DNA of 64,000 nucleotides, from assembly GCA_016795385.1 (NCBI GenBank), contig JAEUHI010000025.1, positions 1 through 64,000 on the forward strand, given 5' to 3'. This DNA is from Verrucomicrobiales bacterium. Lineage in GTDB: Bacteria; Verrucomicrobiota; Verrucomicrobiia; Verrucomicrobiales; DEV007. The stretch's first letter is position 1. The number at the start of each line of letters is the position of its first letter. Under the pieces are notes generated by a model. That model was not told where the DNA came from. It searched no databases and saw only the letters and a program-made list of their open reading frames with translations. Positions 54,726 to 64,000 of this stretch are shown in pieces. The position numbers and the translations under genes are program-made.

Positions 54726-55682
54726 TTATGCCATCAGATACCGCATGGCGTCGCGGGCGGCTTCGCGTTTTTGGTTATCTTCGACCAAGCGGGAGACGAC
54801 AACGAAACCATGGAGGCATTTCACCCGGTGTGTCAGCCAGGCATCCCATTGCACCGATTGGCGCTGTCGCCAGTAATCGGGATCGAAGGGATCCAACTCC
54901 GACTTCTTGAGACGTCCGAGTTCCTCATCCAACACGGGAAGAGCGCGCAGGCGGGCGAGATGTTCGCGGTGCGCCCGGATCCCGTCCTGGGCGAGTCCGG
55001 GCAGACCGCAATCCGCGAGATCGATGAGGGCGGCGGCATGATCGATCAAATGGAAATGATCGCCATAGCCGCGTCGATGTTCTCCGGCGGTTTCGATGAC
55101 AAAGTCGAAAGTGGCGACGGCCATTGACACCAAATCGTCGTAGGCGGGCGTTTCGATGCCCTCTTCCTCCGGACGGGTCCTAGGGCTGACCCAGCCACGA
55201 TCTTTTCCGAGATAGCCTCGGCCCGGCCCCTGCGTATCGAAGGCGGCGATGAGTTTGCGTGCTCCCTCGATGCGGGCAGGAGTGGCGAGACCGGGATGCC
55301 CGGAAAAGGCCCGGATCGCGAGCGAGGCGAAGATCGCGTTGTGTCCGCTCTGGCGAAGTTTGCCGAGGTTGGGTTCGAGAGCCGAGACGATGATCCGGAT
55401 TCCGTCGCTTTTTCCCGTTTCCGCGGATTCCGGTTCCTCGAACAGATCTTCCACCGTCATTCCGACCTTGGCCGGATCGAACCAAACGCTTTCCTCACCG
55501 CCAAGGATCCGCTCCAGATCGCGTTCGATCGCGAAGTGAACCGCCGGATCGAGGTCGGGTTTCATTTCGCCGAGAAAATAGCCGGCGAGCAAGGCGGACC
55601 CGAGATGACCCGACATGCTGCCCGCGAGATGCGCGCGTCCAAAGCCGGCGATGCCACGCTCGAGATAGTGGTAGGCGATCAT
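54726..55682 (-). CDS. hypothetical protein
   Basis: 318 residues. No family is recognised. It is helical, has no signal peptide or membrane helix, and carries several His/Asp-rich turns (AYHYLERGIAGFGRAHLAG, GYGDHFHLIDHAAALIDLAD) that could hold a metal. The alpha-helical layout recalls barrel-like alpha/alpha proteins, but this is not assignable by eye. It lies 12 bp from the start of the lectin-fold gene, in the same direction. Confidence 0.7.
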   Translation of the reverse strand: MIAYHYLERGIAGFGRAHLAGSMSGHLGSALLAGYFLGEMKPDLDPAVHFAIERDLERILGGEESVWFDPAKVGMTVEDLFEEPESAETGKSDGIRIIVSALEPNLGKLRQSGHNAIFASLAIRAFSGHPGLATPARIEGARKLIAAFDTQGPGRGYLGKDRGWVSPRTRPEEEGIETPAYDDLVSMAVATFDFVIETAGEHRRGYGDHFHLIDHAAALIDLADCGLPGLAQDGIRAHREHLARLRALPVLDEELGRLKKSELDPFDPDYWRQRQSVQWDAWLTHRVKCLHGFVVVSRLVEDNQKREAARDAMRYLMA

Positions 55683-55743
55683 GGCGCCGATTGTAGGAAA
55701 GAACCCCGCTTCATGCCAGCAAAAGCGTTCCGCAGGGCGGTCC

Positions 55744-56541
55744 TCACTGCGCCACGAATTTCGTCAGCAGCCCTTTCTCGCGCGCCGTCTTCATCACGCG
55801 GACGAAGAGCATCCCGGCAAGGATGAGGTAGATCACGTTCAATCCGGTGGCCTTGCCGAGATCAATCCAGGAAATCGTGCCGTCCTTGAGGCCGTCGCGC
55901 ATGCCCTCGAAGACGTGGGCGCAGGGAATCAGCTCGGCGATCCAACGAATCGCGTCCGGGAGCGCGTCGATGGGATAATAGACCGCCGCGAAGGGCTGGA
56001 TGAAAAAAGGCACCGCCCAGGCGAGCGTCTCGGCGGCCGGCCCCCAGCGCACGATCAGGGCGGTCGAGATCATTCCGAGCGACCAACCGAACAGAAGCAG
56101 ATTGAAAACGAAAGGCACGAGCGACCAGTTCAGCTCGAACAGATTGAAGGAATAGAGAATGATCGCCAGCACCGAGAGCAGCAGTGAGGTGACCGCGGCG
56201 CGGAGAAATCCGATCACGTAAGTGGAAGCGAGGTAGTCGGCGTTCGTCACGGGAGCCGAGAAGACGTTGAGAAGATTCCGCGACCAGACATCCTCGAGAA
56301 AATAGAGGGCGACGCCCTGCTGGGCGCGGAAGAGGATGTCCCAGAGGATCACCGCGCCGATGAGGAAAGTGATTTGATAGGGAAAGCTGTCGCCGGTGTG
56401 TTTTTGAAGGAAGACGGTGAGGTAACCCCACACGAGCAAATCGACAAGCGGCCAGAAGACGAGCTCGACGAGGCGCACCGGCGTGCGCGAGTAGAGGTAG
56501 AGATTGCGCAGGACGAGCGCCTGGATGGTGGAGAAAGTCAT
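55744..56541 (-). CDS. ABC-2 type transporter permease
   Basis: 265 residues from MTFSTIQALVLRNLYLYSRT. Six membrane helices fit an ABC-2 permease: the conserved cytoplasmic entry VLRNLYLYSRTPVRLVELVFWPL, then segments ending in FVRVMKTAREKGLLTKF. It is the membrane half of an exporter with the neighbouring ATPase. Start 56541 lies inside a heptanucleotide array and the ATPase stop is 17 bases away. The longer frame from 56709 overlaps the ATPase gene and is rejected. Substrate unknown. Confidence 0.9.
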   Translation of the reverse strand: MTFSTIQALVLRNLYLYSRTPVRLVELVFWPLVDLLVWGYLTVFLQKHTGDSFPYQITFLIGAVILWDILFRAQQGVALYFLEDVWSRNLLNVFSAPVTNADYLASTYVIGFLRAAVTSLLLSVLAIILYSFNLFELNWSLVPFVFNLLLFGWSLGMISTALIVRWGPAAETLAWAVPFFIQPFAAVYYPIDALPDAIRWIAELIPCAHVFEGMRDGLKDGTISWIDLGKATGLNVIYLILAGMLFVRVMKTAREKGLLTKFVAQ

Positions 56542-56568
56542 GAGTGGTGAGTCACGGGTCATGAGGCG
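56541..56568. repeat. 7-bp tandem repeat (STRR-like), about 3-4 degenerate units
   Basis: On the plus strand TGAGTGG, TGAGTCA, CGGGTCA and TGAGGCG have a period of seven. The array contains the permease start codon and the ATPase stop codon, so it fills and shapes this operon junction. More degenerate than the array at 50.5 kb. Confidence 0.5.
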
Positions 56569-57311
56569 GAAGCGGACTCGATCTCGCCGCCTCGGGCGAC
56601 GCGGATGAAGAGCGACTCGAGCGACTCTTCCTGGAAATGTTCGAGAGTCTCGGCGGCGGTGCCGGTGAAGAGGATTTTTCCCTGATGCATGAAGATGATG
56701 CGGTCGCACACCTCCTCGACGTCGCGCATGTTGTGCGAGGTGTAGAGGATGCTGGCTCCATCCTCCTCGCGGATGCGTTTCGTCACCTTCCGCACCTTGT
56801 CGGCGATGTCGGGATCGAGACTCGCGGTCGGTTCGTCGAGGAGGAGAAGCTCGGGTTTGTTGAGAAGCGCCTTGCAGAGATTGAGCCGCGTCGATTCACC
56901 GGCGGAGAGGTTGCCCGAGACGCGATCCTTCAGATGGGAGATTTCGAGCAGCTCGAGGACCTCATCGATGCGCTTTTTCAGATGCGGAACGCGATAGATC
57001 TTCCCGAAGACGGTGAGATTCTGCCAGACGCGCAGGTTCCCGGGCAACTGCGTGTAGGTGCTGCAGAAATTCATGCGCCGCAGGATCGCGATGCGCTCGC
57101 GTGTGAGGTCCCGGTCGAAGACGCGGATCGATCCGCCGGTCGGGGTGACGATGCCAAGGATCATGTTGATCATCGTCGTCTTCCCGGCTCCGTTCGCGCC
57201 GAGCAGGCCGAGAATCTCGCCACGCTTCATGGTGAAGGAAACCCCGTTCACCGGGCGGACGGCTCCGAATTCCTTCACCAGATCGGTCACTTCAAGAACA
57301 GGGGCTTCCAT
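56559..57311 (-). CDS. ABC transporter ATP-binding protein (ABC-2 exporter)
   Basis: 250 residues. Walker A GLLGANGAGKTTMINMILG, Q-loop in the STYTQLPGNLRVW region, signature NLSAGESTRLNLCKAL, Walker B LLLLDEPTASLDPD and the His switch ILYTSHNM are all present. The signature LSAGE is slightly off LSGGQ but functional in the family. It energises the adjacent ABC-2 permease, probably for export of a lipid, polysaccharide or drug. Confidence 0.95.
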   Translation of the reverse strand: MEAPVLEVTDLVKEFGAVRPVNGVSFTMKRGEILGLLGANGAGKTTMINMILGIVTPTGGSIRVFDRDLTRERIAILRRMNFCSTYTQLPGNLRVWQNLTVFGKIYRVPHLKKRIDEVLELLEISHLKDRVSGNLSAGESTRLNLCKALLNKPELLLLDEPTASLDPDIADKVRKVTKRIREEDGASILYTSHNMRDVEEVCDRIIFMHQGKILFTGTAAETLEHFQEESLESLFIRVARGGEIESASAS

Positions 57312-57393
57312 GCAAGAGAGAGGTGGGGACGATGAACGACGAGCCCCCCGGGGTCAAATGCCGAGATCAACACGAGCTTTGGGAGCGTTTCGA

Positions 57394-60087
<2,694 letters not shown>

Positions 60088-60096
60088 GCGGGGCGT

Positions 60097-63000
60097 CTAC
60101 TCCACCTTCATGATCCCGTTCATCACCATCCAGTGACCGGGGAAGGTGCAAAGATAGGGATAATCCCCCTTCTCCTTCGGCGCGTCAAAGTGGATCGTGA
60201 AGTCCGCCTTCGGATTGACCATGTCGGTCCAGACGAGGACGTCGTCCGACTTCGGCACGTAGTGACGCGCAAGCCCCTCGGGATCGGCGATCATGAGATT
60301 GCAGAGCTCACCCATCGTCTGCAAGGTGCCCGGCTTCGCGAGGAGCCAGTTGTGCGGTACGAGGTCGGGGTTGACGAAGGTGAGGCTGATGCGCTCTCCC
60401 GCTTTCACGCGCATCTCTTTCTGCACGAATTGCAAACCGAGCCCGGCCTCGACCTTGATCTCGCGGCCCTTGGCCCCGCCCGCCCAGGGATTCGGTTTCG
60501 AGGCGACGGGTGCGACCACCCCGATCTGGGCGGCGTGCATCGTCTTCGGGATCTTTGTGTAGCCAGTGAATTCGGTGTAGGGCTCGCCGAGTTCGTGCAC
60601 GGTGAGGAACAGATCCTGGCCCGTGCCGAGACGGAGATGGACTTGTCCCGCTGGCACGAGTTGCGGGATCTCGAGGAAGAGCGCCTTGCCACCCTCGAGC
60701 CGCTGCACGCTACGCACCTCGAGCGGATCATGACCCGGCGTCTCGGGGTAACGGACCGAATACTCGGGTGATCCGTAGGTGCCGCTGTATTTGTAGGTCC
60801 AGCACTGCGCGAAGGTCTCGGCGGCAAGACCCTCGGATTCCGAAACCGGCTGATCGAAACGGACGATGACTCCGTTTTCCCTTGTCTCAAAACCCACCGG
60901 CACCGGAGTCCCACCGGTGAAACGGACCCTCTGGAACGAGCCGTCGAGCGGCGTGTAGGTGCCCCAGCCTTGCAGACCGGTCACGTAGAGCGCGCCATCT
61001 TTCCCGTTGAAACGCGCACACTGCGGGCCGGAGTCGAAGTTTCCGGTGATCTTCATTGCGGCGGACTGCCAGCGACCCTTCACCTGCTCGCGCATCACGA
61101 GCCAGGCGCTGCCTCCGCCGGAGGAGAGGTGGACGAGATTGCCATTGCCTTCGAGCGGCTTCCACGCGTCACCGGAGACGAAGGCCTGACTGCTCGCAGA
61201 GTTGTCTTCGCCGCGCGGCAGATAGAGGAGCACCGGCTCGGGAGCTTTGCCGTCCTTCGGACCTCCCGCGCCGAAATGGGCGCCCTCGTTCACGCCGAGT
61301 TCGACCTGGAAGACGCTCGTTGCAGGTGTCCAGTCGCCTTCCTGCGCGCTCGTTGTCAGAAAACGTCCGTCCTTCGAGATCCCGAGTCCGTTCGGATTGC
61401 GGAAGCCGGTCGCGAGCACTTCGAGGCGTCCGTCCTTCCCGATCCGACACAGGCCCTGGTTGCCTGAGGTGAAATACCAATTCCCCGCCGCATCGCGTTC
61501 GAGGCCGACGACAAAGTCGTGGCCGCCGGGCGAGGATTGCATCGCGTTGGTGACGCACTCGTAGTAGTCCGCCTCGTCGTCGCCGTTCAGATCGTGGAGA
61601 CAAGTGATCTGATCGCGCCCGAGGACATGGATTTTTCCCCCGACGATCTTCATCCCGAGCGGCTGGTGCAGCCCGGTGGCAAAGCGTTTCCAACGGAGCT
61701 TCCCGAGCGTTTCATCGATGCCCCGCACGAGCCAGACCTCGCCCGTCATCGTCGCCACGGCGGCGCTGCCATCTTCGAAGAAGTCGTGGGCGGTGAGGAA
61801 GAAGAGCGTGCCGTAGGGATTCTCGAAGGGGATCGTCAGCGTGTCGGTGGCGAAGGGTTTCTCCGATCCGACGGTGCCCTGGGTCTCGAGCCATTGCGGC
61901 CACTCCGTCGGACCGCCCTGGGTCAAGGTGGCGAGCTTCTCCGGGGCATCGCCGCGGGCGTTGAGATGATGCGTCTTGCCATCGGCTTCATAGGCGAAGA
62001 CCACTTCCTTGCCGTGACGATAAAATCCGAGGTAGCGCCCCTCGCGTTTCTCATCCGACTTCGCCACCACCTCGCCCTCCATCGGGGCGCCGGCCATGAA
62101 GCCGTGGCGTGCATCGTTCAGCCTGACAAAACCACCTTTCCACGTCACCGGAAAGCTGAGCGTCTCCGGATTGAAGACCGCGGCGAGATCGTCGTAGCGG
62201 ACGCAGACTCCCTTCGGCAAAGTGAGTCCCGCGCCTTTGAAGACGCCGCTGAAGACCGTGCCATGATCGCTTTCGGCCCAGCGGCCGTCTTTCCAGGTGA
62301 CCTGGTCGTTCTGGTTGCCCCAATGGCCTTGTTGGCCGCCATCCACGCCGGGAAAGTCGGGGATCAATTCGGGCAGAGGCCGATGCGTGAGAAAGGCGAG
62401 GGCTTGTTTTCCGTAGAAATCGAAGACACGCTCGCGGTTCACGAAGGCCTTCCAATGGCGGTTTTGGGAGGGATCGAGCGGCTCCAAGGTGGGCTCGAAA
62501 GGGGCCGGAGCCGGCGCGCGCGTCCCCGTGAGGAGTGAATCGAGGTCATCGAAATCCCAGAGGCCGAGCGTATTGTCCATCCGCTCGCGCGGTGCATTGC
62601 CGGGCCGGGGTTTCATGACGCCGCGGGAGAGCCGCACATCATCAAGGATCCCGTCGCAACCGATCCCGCCCTCGACGAGACGACCGAAGGCGAGCTGCTC
62701 CTTCTCCGCCTGCTTCAATTCCCCCAACTTGCCGAGGGGCTTCTCCAGCACCTTCTTTCCATCGACCCAGAGCGTGACCAACTCGGCATCGACGCTGGCG
62801 ACGAAGTTGTGCCATTGCCCGTCGCAGACATTGACGCCCGAATCAAAGTCTCCCCCGCGGCCCGGCAGGTAAAGGGCGAGGGTGCCACGCCCGGCATGGG
62901 TGTAAAGCTCCCAATGGGTCCCGGCCGATTTCGGATTGCAGGCGACGAGGATGTTGTAGCGATCTTTGCTTTCGAGCTTCGCCCGGCATTCGATCGAGAA

Positions 63001-64000
63001 GGGCAGCATGTGATAGTCGGCGTTGCCATCGATGACGATTCCGCCCGAGAGGGCCTTGCCGAATTCGTCGCTCAGCGAGACGACCTCCGATCCTTCTTTG
63101 ATTCCTGACCTCCGACCTCCGACCTCTGACTTCGTCTCCCTCCAGGTGCGATAACTTGGCTTCGCCGCGGGCGGCGCGTCATCGAGCTGCGGAAGGAGCC
63201 AGTTCAGCCCATCGAGATTGTCCAGGAGCCGCCCTTCGGCGTCTTCGTTCGTGTGATTGAGAATGCCGACGGGACCGCTGTAGCCGCTCGCGCGGATCTG
63301 GCGGAGGACCTTCACATCCTCCGTCCCGACGCCGAGCGGGAGGATCTTGCGCCCCTTCGCCTCGCCATCGATGTCCATGCCGTTGAGATTGAAGCACAGC
63401 AGGTACGGTTTCATCAATTCGATCGCCGCGGGCAGACGGTCGAGATGACTGTGGCCGTGGTGAAGGTTGTAGATAATGCCGACATGGTCGGCGCCGTGAT
63501 TCTTTCTCAGGTACTCGCAGACGGCGACAAGATTCTCCGGCTCGCCGCCCCAGCCGCCGTGATTGTAGAGTCCGAGTTGGCAACCGGCCTTGCGGGTGCG
63601 CTCGACGACGGGCAGCAACCTCGTCGCCGCACCTTTGATCCGTTCCTCCGGCGTGGCTTCGTTCCCGCCACTGAGAGTGAGCCAGATCTGCGGATGGAGA
63701 TCGTACTTCTCGAAGAGCCGGAAGGCCTCGTCATGCGTGCTCCAGAAGGCGAAGAATTCGATCCCGTGTTTTTGGTAGGCGAGAATCTCGCGCTCGAACT
63801 CGGCGACATGCTCCTGCCGCCAGTCGTAGGCGATCTTTTTGATGCCCATCTTCGCGACCATCTCGGCGCGCTCCTCGGGAGAACGCTTTTTCGCGTCGAA
63901 CGGCACGATGCACCAAGCCGCGAGATTCGACTTGTCGAAGAGATCCGCTGCTTGGGAGGGGCTGCCCACGAAAAGCGCGAGCAGGATGGAGAGATGGAGG
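60097..64000 (-). CDS. large exported TIM barrel - LamG - beta-propeller - azurin protein (5' end beyond the window)
   Basis: At least 1300 residues. The frame stays open to the right edge; the visible part upstream of 63969 reads LHLSILLALF, which looks like a signal peptide, so the true start lies beyond 64000. Numbering from the GTG at 63969: a xylose-isomerase-like TIM barrel at about 15-260 (HGHSHLDRLPAA), a LamG-like sandwich at about 300-470, a long middle region (DUF6797-like), a PVC-type sugar-dehydrogenase-like beta-propeller at about 690-1050, and a C-terminal azurin-like domain (about 1175-1290) with copper-ligand residues in PHNWLL and LCTFPGHWMVM. It probably oxidises a sugar and passes electrons to its own copper domain. 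Confidence 0.87.
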   Translation of the reverse strand, partial: LHLSILLALFVGSPSQAADLFDKSNLAAWCIVPFDAKKRSPEERAEMVAKMGIKKIAYDWRQEHVAEFEREILAYQKHGIEFFAFWSTHDEAFRLFEKYDLHPQIWLTLSGGNEATPEERIKGAATRLLPVVERTRKAGCQLGLYNHGGWGGEPENLVAVCEYLRKNHGADHVGIIYNLHHGHSHLDRLPAAIELMKPYLLCFNLNGMDIDGEAKGRKILPLGVGTEDVKVLRQIRASGYSGPVGILNHTNEDAEGRLLDNLDGLNWLLPQLDDAPPAAKPSYRTWRETKSEVGGRRSGIKEGSEVVSLSDEFGKALSGGIVIDGNADYHMLPFSIECRAKLESKDRYNILVACNPKSAGTHWELYTHAGRGTLALYLPGRGGDFDSGVNVCDGQWHNFVASVDAELVTLWVDGKKVLEKPLGKLGELKQAEKEQLAFGRLVEGGIGCDGILDDVRLSRGVMKPRPGNAPRERMDNTLGLWDFDDLDSLLTGTRAPAPAPFEPTLEPLDPSQNRHWKAFVNRERVFDFYGKQALAFLTHRPLPELIPDFPGVDGGQQGHWGNQNDQVTWKDGRWAESDHGTVFSGVFKGAGLTLPKGVCVRYDDLAAVFNPETLSFPVTWKGGFVRLNDARHGFMAGAPMEGEVVAKSDEKREGRYLGFYRHGKEVVFAYEADGKTHHLNARGDAPEKLATLTQGGPTEWPQWLETQGTVGSEKPFATDTLTIPFENPYGTLFFLTAHDFFEDGSAAVATMTGEVWLVRGIDETLGKLRWKRFATGLHQPLGMKIVGGKIHVLGRDQITCLHDLNGDDEADYYECVTNAMQSSPGGHDFVVGLERDAAGNWYFTSGNQGLCRIGKDGRLEVLATGFRNPNGLGISKDGRFLTTSAQEGDWTPATSVFQVELGVNEGAHFGAGGPKDGKAPEPVLLYLPRGEDNSASSQAFVSGDAWKPLEGNGNLVHLSSGGGSAWLVMREQVKGRWQSAAMKITGNFDSGPQCARFNGKDGALYVTGLQGWGTYTPLDGSFQRVRFTGGTPVPVGFETRENGVIVRFDQPVSESEGLAAETFAQCWTYKYSGTYGSPEYSVRYPETPGHDPLEVRSVQRLEGGKALFLEIPQLVPAGQVHLRLGTGQDLFLTVHELGEPYTEFTGYTKIPKTMHAAQIGVVAPVASKPNPWAGGAKGREIKVEAGLGLQFVQKEMRVKAGERISLTFVNPDLVPHNWLLAKPGTLQTMGELCNLMIADPEGLARHYVPKSDDVLVWTDMVNPKADFTIHFDAPKEKGDYPYLCTFPGHWMVMNGIMKVE
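63105..63132. repeat. 7-bp tandem repeat inside the last gene (STRR-like), 4 units
   Basis: On the plus strand CTGACCT, CCGACCT, CCGACCT and CTGACTT are followed by unrelated sequence. The array codes part of the linker between the TIM barrel and the LamG-like domain (KSEVGGRRSGIKEG on the minus strand). Its length of 28 bases is not a multiple of three, so loss or gain of single units would shift the frame. Confidence 0.75.

Overview
This 64 kb window is GC-rich, densely coded chromosomal DNA from a Gram-negative bacterium, most likely a member of Verrucomicrobiota (PVC superphylum). The evidence is inference from gene content. There is an lpxK gene, so lipid A is made, and dxr, so isoprenoids come from the MEP pathway. 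PVC-flavoured proteins include an SHD1-domain C39 peptidase, a secreted fusion of TIM barrel, LamG, beta-propeller and azurin, a Tat-exported Gfo/Idh oxidoreductase and a DUF1080-like lectin fold. I see no rRNA, tRNA, CRISPR array, intact insertion sequence or prophage.

Layout. (1) 0.3-3.7 kb, minus strand: the ribosome/membrane-insertion cluster rpmH-rnpA-yidD-yidC-khpB. (2) 3.9-13.4 kb, minus strand: a YafK-like L,D-transpeptidase relative that has lost its catalytic Cys, two tandem PilB/GspE ATPases, PilC/GspF, a pseudopilin, an unknown protein and a WbpE-like sugar aminotransferase. (3) 13.6-15.3 kb, plus strand: mtnP and a polysaccharide deacetylase lipoprotein. (4) 15.4-26.3 kb, plus strand: five tightly packed genes for large membrane or exported proteins (BatA/vWA, a DUF4175-like coiled coil, vWA with a GATase-like domain, a Cys-free caspase-like protein, an unknown membrane protein). 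A duplicated 144-bp palindromic repeat sits inside this operon. It is the best candidate here for an undescribed system. (5) 26.4-29.5 kb, minus strand: gap-pgk-tpiA. (6) 30-37.7 kb: an orphan P-loop protein, rph, lpxK, DUF456, a formylglycine-generating-enzyme-like protein, glyS, rpmB and clpS. (7) 37.8-47.6 kb: two toxin-antitoxin-like loci, one of them broken, around gpmI, cdsA, dxr, a ROK protein, an SGNH hydrolase and a POT transporter with a GspG-like insert. (8) 47.6-64 kb: mostly exported enzymes and lectin-like proteins, a beta-carbonic anhydrase, an ABC exporter and an SNF2 helicase. The last gene runs off the right edge.

Repeats and expression. Four separate arrays of 7-bp tandem units, with different unit sequences, lie at 27.1, 50.5, 56.5 and 63.1 kb. 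They resemble in design the heptanucleotide STRR repeats of cyanobacteria. Shine-Dalgarno sequences are rarely visible. Two convincing promoters (carbonic anhydrase and pseudopilin) place the -10 element so close to the ATG that the mRNAs should be leaderless or nearly so.

Gene starts were trimmed from the longest open frame where family length, overlap or signal peptide favoured a later codon. All family assignments are from reading motifs by eye; no database search was run.
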